Shown here one piece after another: positions 1 through 5,319 of a stretch of 6,621 nt of DNA. Positions within the stretch are counted from its first letter, which is position 1. Every line of letters begins with the position of its first letter. This stretch comes from Rhodobacterales bacterium CG2_30_65_12. Lineage in GTDB: Bacteria; Pseudomonadota; Alphaproteobacteria; Rhodobacterales; Rhodobacteraceae. The notes under the pieces are model-generated. The model was not told where the DNA came from, did not search any database, and worked only from the letters and a program-made list of their open reading frames with translations. Where the stretch lies: positions 4,495 through 11,115 of the forward strand of contig MNZL01000072.1 of the NCBI GenBank assembly GCA_001873585.1. The letters run 5' to 3'. The position numbers were made by a program, and so were the translations under genes.

Positions 1-343
1 GCGCCAGTTCGACGTGGCCTGCCAGGAGGGCGAGGAGCACTTTCTGCACTCAGCCGCCGCGATGCTCGATGTCGAGGCGCAAACACTGCAGAGCCAGATC
101 CGCCACCTGACCGAAAACCGGATGCTGCTGATGGCGGGGCTGATGCTGGCCGACAAGACCGCCGGGCTCGACGACCAGCTCAAACTTGCCGAAGACCGCA
201 TCGCCGATTTGGAGGCGCGGCTGTCGGAGGCGGCCGGGCAGGGCGCGGGCGCGGTGCCCGAAGCGGTGCGCGATACCATGGCCGAGATCGCCGCGCGTGC
301 CGAGGCGATCGCCCGGGTGGTCGAGGAAAAAGCCGCGGGCTGA
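1..343 (+). CDS. zapA: Cell division protein ZapA, C-terminal part (5' end outside window)
   Basis: The frame is open from base 2 to a TGA at 341-343, giving 113 visible residues that begin RQFDVACQEGEEHFL. This matches the characteristic ZapA segment, a short strand followed by 'C..GEE..L...A..LD', and then a long helix with 'LLMAGLMLADK'. The C-terminal half (LAEDRIADLEARLSEA) is a predicted coiled coil, as expected for the ZapA tetramerisation stalk. In the family, ZapA is a small cytoplasmic protein that binds and bundles FtsZ at the division ring; family members are usually about 100-130 residues, so only a short N-terminal piece is probably missing. GTG at 14 is an internal valine codon, not a start. 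The gene converges on grxD with 77 bp between stop codons. The call rests on recognised sequence pattern; function is by family. Confidence 0.82.
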   Translation, partial: RQFDVACQEGEEHFLHSAAAMLDVEAQTLQSQIRHLTENRMLLMAGLMLADKTAGLDDQLKLAEDRIADLEARLSEAAGQGAGAVPEAVRDTMAEIAARAEAIARVVEEKAAG

Positions 344-368
344 ACCGGCCGGGCGCATCACGGCAACG

Positions 369-396
369 AAAAACGCCGCCCAACCCGGGCGGCGTT
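369..396 (-). terminator. Intrinsic terminator of the purL-bolA-grxD cluster
   Basis: A 10-bp perfect stem (372-381 with 387-396, ACGCCGCCC/GGGCGGCGT core) encloses a 5-nt loop. Read on the minus strand, the stem is followed by five T residues (373-369), the first two of which can also pair at the stem base. It lies 24 nt past the grxD stop, so it most likely ends that transcript. On the plus strand the stem is followed by CGCGTGT with no T-run, so it would be a weaker stop for zapA. Confidence 0.8.
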
Positions 397-420
397 CGCG
401 TGTCTGGCCATGGCCGGCGA

Positions 421-780
421 TCAGCCGTTGGCTTCGCGGATCTTGTCGGCTGCCTGTTTGGAAAAGCCAATCCCTTTCTGCTCAAACAGCTGGTCGAGCT
501 CGCCCGAGAGGGTCATTTCGGTGACGATGTCAGACCCACCGACAAAATCGCCCTTTACATAGAGCTGCGGAATCGTCGGCCAGTCGGAAAAATCCTTGAT
601 CCCCTGGCGAATATCCGCGTCGGCGAGCACGTCGACATCCTTGAACTCGACGCCCATGAAGGTGAGCACACCAGCCACACGGGATGAAAACCCGCATTTC
701 GGCATTTCCTTGGTGCCCTTCATGAACAGCACCACCTCGTTGCTGGTGACAGTATCCTTGATCGTGTCCTGAACGCTCAT
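421..780 (-). CDS. grxD: Monothiol CGFS glutaredoxin, Grx4/GrxD family
   Basis: The 119-residue product has the full single-domain monothiol glutaredoxin layout. Residues 29-32 are the CGFS active site, preceded by FMKGTKEMPK (the Lys that contacts glutathione). Residues 67-74 are WPTIPQLY with the cis-proline at 71, and 81-84 are GGSD. Family members bind a glutathione-ligated [2Fe-2S] cluster as a homodimer or as a heterodimer with BolA, and deliver clusters in the cytoplasm rather than acting as general reductants. I chose ATG at 780 because AGGAAGGA (794-787) sits six bases before it; the GTG directly upstream at 783 would add one residue and is less well placed. The gene follows bolA by 30 bp and ends the minus-strand cluster. 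Confidence 0.95.
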   Translation of the reverse strand: MSVQDTIKDTVTSNEVVLFMKGTKEMPKCGFSSRVAGVLTFMGVEFKDVDVLADADIRQGIKDFSDWPTIPQLYVKGDFVGGSDIVTEMTLSGELDQLFEQKGIGFSKQAADKIREANG

Positions 781-810
781 CACGGTTCCTTCCTGTTCGC
801 GTGTTAGGGT

Positions 811-1053
811 TTACTCTGGGGCCTTGGTGGTGAGCGCGAGCGCGTGCAAATCGCCGTGCGGCCCGTCCATCTTGCCCTTGAGCGCGGCATAGACAGCGCG
901 CTGCTGCTGCACCCGGTTCATGCCTCGAAAGCTCTCGTCGATCACTTCCGCCGCCCAATGGTTGCCGTCACCGGCTGTGTCGGTGATGGTGATCTTCGCC
1001 GCCGGGAACTGGGCCCGGATCAGCGCCTCGATCTCATGTTCTTCCATCGCCAT
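811..1053 (-). CDS. BolA family protein, BolA2/IbaG type
   Basis: The 80-residue protein begins MAMEEHEIEALIRAQFP and carries the BolA fold signature. GDGNHWAAEVI (residues 28-38) is the loop with a potential cluster-ligand His32. SFRGMNRVQQQRAVYAAL (41-58) is the conserved helix. LHALAL (69-74) contains the near-invariant C-terminal His70. The GDGxH loop resembles E. coli IbaG and eukaryotic BolA2 more than E. coli BolA itself. Such proteins form [2Fe-2S]-bridged heterodimers with CGFS glutaredoxins, and the adjacent downstream gene encodes exactly that partner. ATG at 1053 is preferred because GGGGAG (1068-1063) lies nine bases upstream; a second in-frame ATG at 1047 is possible. A 101-residue extension upstream lacks family similarity. 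The specific role (Fe-S transfer or iron sensing) is by family. Confidence 0.92.
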   Translation of the reverse strand: MAMEEHEIEALIRAQFPAAKITITDTAGDGNHWAAEVIDESFRGMNRVQQQRAVYAALKGKMDGPHGDLHALALTTKAPE

Positions 1054-1135
1054 CTGCGTTGTCTCCCCGCTATCGTGGTTTCTGACAGAAATAGGCGGGT
1101 ATGCGCCCGCTCGCAAGGGGCGGCGTGCGTGCCGG

Positions 1136-1642
1136 TCACACCCAGTCGCGTAAAGCAGGCAGAAACGCCCTCAGCCGGGCGGGCGTGTCGGAGGCGAGGA
1201 AGGCGGCAAGGCTTTCCTCGGTCCACGCCTCGGGCAGGTAGGCTTCGAGCAGATCTTCGCGTGCTGCTGCAAGCGAGGCGGGCAGCTCCAGCCGGCCGGC
1301 GGCGACGAGCAGTTCCAGCCCGGAATGCACCTGACGCATCGCTGCGAAAGCGGCGATCATCGGTTCGGCCAGCGCCGGCTCGCGGCGCCAGTCACGGCCG
1401 GCAAACAGCTCTTGTGTCACCCGCTGGCCCGCGCCCTGGCACTCATAGGCGGCACAGCCCTTGAAGCCCTCCGCATCGAGCCGGCCATACAGCGCGCAAC
1501 CCATCTCTGCGTCGAGGTTGGGGCAGGGCAGGCCGGCAGGCTTGTCGATGGCGAAATCCTCGCCCGCGTCAAACGCCAGCGCCATGCAGCACAGCGCGGC
1601 GCAGGATGAGCAATCGGAGCGAAGTGGGGGCAGGTGTTTCAT
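1136..1642 (-). CDS. Conserved Cys-rich protein with CxxCxxxCC cluster, unknown function
   Basis: The 168-residue product has eight cysteines within residues 11-68: C11xxC14xxxC18C19, C40 (in LPCPNL), C49, C63 and C68. It then has GAGQRV and an FAGRDWRR stretch (80-87), and a helical, cysteine-free second half ending in RDWV. From memory, the N-terminal half resembles a domain preceding pentapeptide repeats in some actinobacterial proteins; there are no pentapeptide repeats here. The cysteine spacing suggests an Fe-S or zinc site, also in line with CxxCxxCC-type (YkgJ-like) clusters, but no function is assigned. ATG at 1642 is chosen because the sequence conserved in the family starts just after it. 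Its ribosome site is weak, and an in-frame GTG at 1678 would add 12 basic, unlikely residues lying in an intergenic palindromic element. The gene lies 95 bp after purL and 82 bp before bolA, next to two Fe-S trafficking genes. Confidence 0.75.
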   Translation of the reverse strand: MKHLPPLRSDCSSCAALCCMALAFDAGEDFAIDKPAGLPCPNLDAEMGCALYGRLDAEGFKGCAAYECQGAGQRVTQELFAGRDWRREPALAEPMIAAFAAMRQVHSGLELLVAAGRLELPASLAAAREDLLEAYLPEAWTEESLAAFLASDTPARLRAFLPALRDWV

Positions 1643-1660
1643 CCGGTTTGGCCGCCGCGT

Positions 1661-1731
1661 TTGTCTTCTTTGGTCCACAAATACCTTCGGGGGGTGAGCC
1701 CGCAGGGCGAGGGGGGCAGACAGCCCCCTTC
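1661..1731 (-). repeat. GC-rich palindromic intergenic element after purL
   Basis: Read on the minus strand, this 71-bp block starts with a hairpin, GGGGGC-loop-GCCCCC (1728-1723 with 1717-1712, loop TGTCT). A small GCCC-GCA-type hairpin follows (1708-1698), then CCCCCC, and then an AT-rich tail GAAGGTATTTGTGG and CCAAAGAAGACAA. There is no proper T-run after the stem, so it is not a classical intrinsic terminator. The combination of GGGGGC...GCCCCC, a GC hairpin, and 'CCCCGAAGGTATTT..GACCAAAGAAG' looks to me like an element that recurs after genes in Rhodobacterales genomes. That is recollection, not a search result. It occurs once in this window. Confidence 0.4.
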
Positions 1732-1737
1732 ACGGTC

Positions 1738-3903
1738 TCAGGTGGCCTTGGCCTCGAAGCTGGAGCGGAAGATCGCCGCAAGCTCATCCAGCGGCGCTTG
1801 CGAGCCCCCAAGATGAACCGCGCTGCCGGTGAAGCGGCCCACGGTATTGACCGGCACGCCGGCCCTGCCTGCGGCCACCAACAGCGCCTCCGCCTCGTCA
1901 AAATTGCACGCCACCAGATAGCGCGCCTGGTCTTCGCCAAACAGCGTCGCGGTATCGCCGGCGTCGAGATGCACACCCACGCCGGCGGCCTCGGCCATTT
2001 CGAAGGCGGCAAGCGCGAGGCCGCCATCGGAGAGATCGGTGCAGGCCTTGATCAGCGCGCGGTTGGCCCGGATGAAATCGCCGTGGCGCTTCTCGGCCAC
2101 GAGGTCGACCGGCGGCGCATCGCCCTCTTCTCGGTGGAACACCTCCGCCAGCAGTGCCGACTGGCCGAGATGGCCATGGGTTTCACCGATCACCATCGCC
2201 ACATGGCCTTCGCGCGCGACACCGGCGATCAGATCGGTCTCGAAGTTGTGCAAAATCCCCACTGCGCCGATGGTCGGCGTGGGCAGGATGCCTTCCCCAT
2301 CGGTCTCGTTGTAAAGCGAGACGTTGCCCGAGACGATCGGCATATCGAGCGCCGCTACGGCCTGGCCGATGCCTTTGATCGCGCCGACGAACTGGCCCAT
2401 GATCTGCGGCTTTTCGGGGTTGCCGAAGTTGAGGTTGTCGGTGGTGGCCAGCGGCGTGGCCCCAACGGCGGTGAGGTTGCGAAAGGCTTCCGCCACCGCC
2501 TGCTTGCCGCCCTCCACCGGGTTGGCCTTGACGTAGCGCGGGGTGACGTCGGAGGTAAACGCCACGGCCTTGTCTGTGCCATGCACCCGCACCACACCGG
2601 CGCCGAGGCCGGGCACGCGCACGGTGTCGGCCATCACCATCTGGTCGTATTGCTCATAGACCCATTGTTTTGCAGCGTAGTTGGGCGAGGAAATCAGCGC
2701 CTTGAGCCCGTCGATGGCGTCGATCTCGGGCACGTTATCGAGTGGATCCGCCGGCGCTGTCTCTTCCCACGGGCGGTCATACTCGGGGGCATTGCCCGAG
2801 AGCGCGCGCAGCGGCAGATCGGCGCGGCATTGGCCCTTGTGCATGATCACGAAGCGGTCTTCGGGGAGAGTCTCGCCAACGATGGCAAAATCGAGATCCC
2901 ATTTTTCGAACACCGCCCGCGCCTCGGCTTCTTTCTCGGGGTTGAGCACCATGAGCATCCGCTCCTGGCTTTCCGACAGCATCATCTCGTAAGCTGTCAT
3001 GTTGTCTTCGCGCTGCGGCACGGCGTCGAGATCGAGCCGGATGCCAAGCTCGCCCTTGTCGCCCATCTCGACGGCAGAGCAGGTGAGCCCCGCCGCGCCC
3101 ATGTCCTGAATCGAGATCACCGCCCCGGTCGCCATAAGCTCCAGCGTGGCCTCCATCAGCCGCTTTTCGGTGAACGGGTCGCCGACCTGCACCGTGGGGC
3201 GTTTTTCCTCGATCATTTCATCGAACTCGGCGCTCGCCATGGTGGCGCCGCCAACGCCGTCGCGCCCGGTCTTGGCGCCGAGATAGACCACCGGCAGGCC
3301 GACCCCTGAGGCGGCGGAGTAGAAAATCTTGTCGCTGTCGATCAGCCCGGCGGCAAAGGCGTTCACCAGGCAGTTGCCGTTGTAGGAACGGTGAAACCGC
3401 ACCTCACCGCCGATATTGGGCACGCCAAAGCAGTTGCCGTAGCCGCCAATGCCCTCGACCACGCCGTGCACGAGGCGCTTGGTCTTCGGGTGGCTCACCT
3501 CGCCAAAGCTCAGGCTGTTCATCGCCGCGATCGGGCGCGCGCCCATGGTAAACACGTCGCGCAGGATGCCGCCCATGCCCGTGGCCGCGCCTTGATAGGG
3601 CTCGATATAGGAGGGGTGGTTGTGGCTCTCCATCTTGAACACGATCGCCTGGCCATCGCCGATATCGACGATGCCGGCGTTCTCGCCCGGGCCGCAGATC
3701 ACTTGTGGTCCTGTCGTGGGCAGCGTGCGCAGCCACTTCTTTGACGACTTGTAGGAGCAATGCTCGTTCCACATCGCCGAAAAGATGCCAAGCTCGGTGA
3801 AATTTGGCGCCCGGTTCAAGATCCGCAGGATCTCGGCGTATTCCTCGGGCTTGATCCCGTGGCTGGCGATCAGATCATCGGTGATTTCGGGCTCGTGGCT
3901 CAC
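1738..3903 (-). CDS. purL: Phosphoribosylformylglycinamidine synthase subunit PurL (small type)
   Basis: This 721-residue protein is the synthetase subunit of FGAM synthase, which converts FGAR, glutamine and ATP to FGAM in step four of purine synthesis. It is the small PurL that works with separate PurS and PurQ; neither is in the window. Visible landmarks are WNEHCSYKSSKKWL (45-58, with the conserved His48), MESHNHPS (91-98), GAATGMGGILRDVFTMGARP, GRDGVGGATMASAEF, GAAGLTCSAVEMGDKG, and SESQERMLMV. The second half has TSDVTPRYVKANP, DNLNFGNPEKP, PIVSGNVSLYNET and CTDLSDGGLA. The usual two repeated ATP-grasp-unrelated PurM-like halves are complete, with no frameshift. The start is a GTG, supported by AGGGGAG (3916-3910) six bases upstream and by the family-typical N-terminus. 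It heads the minus-strand cluster, 93 bp after a strong terminator. Confidence 0.97.
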   Translation of the reverse strand: MSHEPEITDDLIASHGIKPEEYAEILRILNRAPNFTELGIFSAMWNEHCSYKSSKKWLRTLPTTGPQVICGPGENAGIVDIGDGQAIVFKMESHNHPSYIEPYQGAATGMGGILRDVFTMGARPIAAMNSLSFGEVSHPKTKRLVHGVVEGIGGYGNCFGVPNIGGEVRFHRSYNGNCLVNAFAAGLIDSDKIFYSAASGVGLPVVYLGAKTGRDGVGGATMASAEFDEMIEEKRPTVQVGDPFTEKRLMEATLELMATGAVISIQDMGAAGLTCSAVEMGDKGELGIRLDLDAVPQREDNMTAYEMMLSESQERMLMVLNPEKEAEARAVFEKWDLDFAIVGETLPEDRFVIMHKGQCRADLPLRALSGNAPEYDRPWEETAPADPLDNVPEIDAIDGLKALISSPNYAAKQWVYEQYDQMVMADTVRVPGLGAGVVRVHGTDKAVAFTSDVTPRYVKANPVEGGKQAVAEAFRNLTAVGATPLATTDNLNFGNPEKPQIMGQFVGAIKGIGQAVAALDMPIVSGNVSLYNETDGEGILPTPTIGAVGILHNFETDLIAGVAREGHVAMVIGETHGHLGQSALLAEVFHREEGDAPPVDLVAEKRHGDFIRANRALIKACTDLSDGGLALAAFEMAEAAGVGVHLDAGDTATLFGEDQARYLVACNFDEAEALLVAAGRAGVPVNTVGRFTGSAVHLGGSQAPLDELAAIFRSSFEAKAT

Positions 3904-3909
3904 GGACGG

Positions 3910-3916
3910 CTCCCCT
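3910..3916 (-). promoter_or_regulatory. Ribosome binding site deciding the purL GTG start
   Basis: AGGGGAG on the minus strand lies six bases before GTG at 3903. No ATG in the purL frame is closer to the conserved N-terminus, so this site fixes the start. A weak promoter candidate upstream (TTTCCA, 16-bp gap, TATGAC, around 3928-3962) is too poor to annotate separately. Confidence 0.7.
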
Positions 3917-3996
3917 GCGGTGTGTCTGTGCTGGTGTCATACGGGATGGGGCGGAGCTGGAAAAGCCCCGTGGCACCGCAACGCGCCGCGTGGGGC

Positions 3997-4024
3997 AAAA
4001 AAAGACCGGGCACAAGGCCCGGCC
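3997..4024 (-). terminator. Strong intrinsic terminator upstream of purL
   Basis: On the minus strand, GGCCGGGC (4024-4017) pairs with GCCCGGTC (4011-4004) across a CTTGT loop, giving eight pairs including one G-U, followed immediately by seven T residues (4003-3997). It isolates purL from the genes upstream and forms the 3' end of the candidate small RNA. It is also the first terminator met by transcripts leaving the lysR-sulfotransferase pair. Confidence 0.9.
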
Positions 4025-4077
4025 TAAGTCCAACAGGGAGGTAAAAGCCAATCCGAGTTGCCTCAATGATCGGCTTT
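3997..4077 (-). ncRNA. Candidate small RNA (~81 nt) with anti-Shine-Dalgarno segment
   Basis: No protein gene fits here, but the minus strand shows every part of a compact trans-acting sRNA. From the predicted start A at 4077, nt 1-10 (AAAGCCGATC) pair with nt 25-34 (GATTGGCTTT) in a continuous 10-bp stem with one G-U. This is capped by an inner UGAG/CUCG helix closed by a GCAA tetraloop, with two bases bulged. Nt 35-53 are unpaired and contain CCUCCC (nt 37-42, window 4041-4036), the complement of a Shine-Dalgarno sequence. Nt 54-81 are the terminator with U7. A promoter is placed exactly for a start at 4077. Unpaired CU-rich anti-SD motifs are known from alphaproteobacterial sRNAs such as the AbcR and CcsR families, but I cannot assign this one to a family. 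Alternatives are a purL leader/attenuator (no antiterminator seen) or a 3'UTR product of the sulfotransferase gene. Confidence 0.6.
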
Positions 4078-4083
4078 GAACTT

Positions 4084-4113
4084 AAAATATGAGCAGTGTG
4101 CGAAGAGAACAAG
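4084..4113 (-). promoter_or_regulatory. Promoter of the candidate sRNA, sigma32- or sigma70-like
   Basis: On the minus strand, CTTGTTC (4113-4107) is followed 12 bases later by GCTCATAT (4094-4087), close to the heat-shock sigma consensus CTTGAA...CCCCATNT. The same stretch can be read as a housekeeping promoter: TTGTTC (4112-4107), a 17-bp spacer and TATTTT (4089-4084). Either reading predicts initiation at about 4080-4077, precisely where the first stem of the RNA begins. Confidence 0.5.
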
Positions 4114-4119
4114 GGGGAA

Positions 4120-4174
4120 TGCTGCAATGCAGCTATGCGAAAGCTGCATGGCTGCGGTATGGTCTGCTGCAATG
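4120..4174. promoter_or_regulatory. TGC-rich repeats upstream of the sRNA promoter, PhaR-operator-like
   Basis: GCTGCAATGCAGC (4121-4133) is a perfect 5-bp dyad about an AAT centre and matches the CTGC-N3-GCAG pattern reported for PhaR sites in Rhodobacter. It overlaps a second inverted repeat, ATGCAGCT (4127-4134) and AGCTGCAT (4142-4149), separated by seven bases. TGCTGCAATG occurs twice (4120-4129 and 4165-4174). The block ends at the stop codon of the sulfotransferase gene and lies from about -43 upstream of the predicted sRNA start. PhaR controls polyhydroxyalkanoate storage genes; whether it acts here is inference. Confidence 0.4.
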
Positions 4175-4176
4175 GC

Positions 4177-5298
4177 CTAGACTGAGGGTGCCCGCCCGAG
4201 AATATGGCGTCTGCGCTCTTCTTTCCAATTCCTTTTCCAGTCCGGCTGCGAGACCGCCTCGCCAAACTCTCGGGCCCGCTCGCGCAGCGTGGCGATTTCT
4301 CCGGCGTCGAGCCAGGCCGTAGGATCGAGCGGCACGCGCTCGGGCTGTGCTGTATCAACCGCCTGATCGAGCGCGTCGGCAAGCAATGGGCGGCCGCCGA
4401 ACCGGGCCGCGTCGACCGCGCGGGCATCGGCGCGAAAGCCGCGGCGCATTCGCTCGGCGAGGCGCTTGTGGGGCCTGAGCGGCGTTGATGGGCCACCCGC
4501 CGGGCGCAGAGTGTCGATCTGCTCCGACAGCATCCAGCCAAGATCGTGGTGCTGCCAGCGGTCGAGCCCGGCAAGCGCCCGGTGGATCACGTGCAGCCGC
4601 ATCAGGTCTTCGACCCCGAGGCTCTCGTTGCTCGGTCGGCCCCGGGCAGCGGTAAAGCGCCCCGGCCCGAGCACGGTTGTCATCAGGTCTTCAAGCGAGT
4701 CGCCGCCGGCAAGTTCCGCCCGGATCGCCGGGCGCACCACGTAGGACGGGCCGAATACCTTGCCCCAGGCGGCGATGCGCCGGGCGTAGCGGTGCCGCTG
4801 CCAGGCCCGGACCATGACCCCGCGCCAGGGCGTATCTGACGACCAGCCGATCTTGATGTGTTCGCCCAGGTTTGAGATCAGGCGCGGGATATGTGGGCGG
4901 ATGTAGCTCACCACGGTGAGTTGACCCGGCCCGGTTGGCAAATGCCGCCGGAGTGCCGCCGCAAGGTCTTCCGGCCGGGTTGATTCGAGCCGTTCGGCCG
5001 AGAGCACGGTGACGGTCGCCCCCTGCCGCAGGGTGCGGGCGGCGAACCGGGCAAAGGCGTCGTCGAGCGGAACGGATCGGGGCAGGGCGAGGCGGTTGGC
5101 CCGCTTCGGCCGCAGCAAATGGTTGTGGTTGAACTGGCCCTTGCCGAGCGGGTAGGCAAGCTGGCCCTCGGCGAGGCGCACCTCGCCGCGCGCGAGCCGC
5201 TCCTGAATCGAGGTCGTCCCGGTCTTGTGATCGCCGCTGTGCACGATGAGACGCCCGGAATAGAACGCGGGGTCATGGAACGCGGATTTCTCTGCCAT
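4177..5298 (-). CDS. Putative sulfotransferase-like P-loop protein
   Basis: The 373-residue protein has no signal peptide or membrane segment. Residues 20-32, HSGDHKTGTTSIQ, form a loop of the kind that binds the 5'-phosphosulfate of PAPS in sulfotransferases (consensus near HxGxxKTGTTxxQ). LTVVSYIRPHIPRLISNLGE (127-146) supplies R134 and S142, spaced like the 3'-phosphate-binding Arg and Ser of the family. The rest is Arg-rich and not recognised; the substrate is unknown. The start ATG at 5298 has AAGGAG four to five bases upstream. The gene begins 21 bp after the lysR stop, so the two are probably one transcript. Related proteins in Rhodobacterales are often annotated 'sulfotransferase family' or hypothetical; target could be a polysaccharide or small molecule, but nothing nearby decides it. 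A kinase-like P-loop role is a less likely alternative. Confidence 0.6.
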   Translation of the reverse strand: MAEKSAFHDPAFYSGRLIVHSGDHKTGTTSIQERLARGEVRLAEGQLAYPLGKGQFNHNHLLRPKRANRLALPRSVPLDDAFARFAARTLRQGATVTVLSAERLESTRPEDLAAALRRHLPTGPGQLTVVSYIRPHIPRLISNLGEHIKIGWSSDTPWRGVMVRAWQRHRYARRIAAWGKVFGPSYVVRPAIRAELAGGDSLEDLMTTVLGPGRFTAARGRPSNESLGVEDLMRLHVIHRALAGLDRWQHHDLGWMLSEQIDTLRPAGGPSTPLRPHKRLAERMRRGFRADARAVDAARFGGRPLLADALDQAVDTAQPERVPLDPTAWLDAGEIATLRERAREFGEAVSQPDWKRNWKEERRRHILGRAPSV

Positions 5299-5319
5299 GT
5301 CGCTCCTTTTGAAACCGGT

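Noticed and set aside
344..420. Possible 6S RNA gene downstream of zapA
   Set aside because: 6S RNA often follows zapA, but only 77 bp separate zapA from grxD, too short for the ~160-190 nt RNA, and the hairpin there is a terminator for the other strand.
1054..1116. Longer BolA starting at 1116
   Set aside because: The extra residues have no BolA similarity, and a good ribosome site (GGGGAG) directly precedes ATG 1053.
1643..1678. Upstream GTG start (1678) for the Cys-rich protein
   Set aside because: It would add an Arg/Gln-rich 12-residue tail encoded by the AT-rich end of the intergenic element; the family-like sequence starts after the ATG at 1642.
1606..3309. 567-codon open frame on the plus strand
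   Set aside because: It lies antisense to purL, whose own frame is full of conserved motifs. Long antisense frames are common in GC-rich genes, and its His/Arg/Gly-rich translation resembles no family.
3904..4077. Purine riboswitch or attenuator in the purL leader
   Set aside because: A terminator lies upstream of purL, which invites the idea, but no known purine, PRPP or ppGpp aptamer pattern is visible and no upstream sequence can pair with the terminator arm to form an antiterminator. It stays a lesser alternative to the sRNA.
4036..4092. Plus-strand GGGAGG followed by ATG at 4066
   Set aside because: The ATG is 24 bases from the ribosome-like site and the frame stops after eight codons. 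The GGGAGG is better explained as the complement of the sRNA linker.
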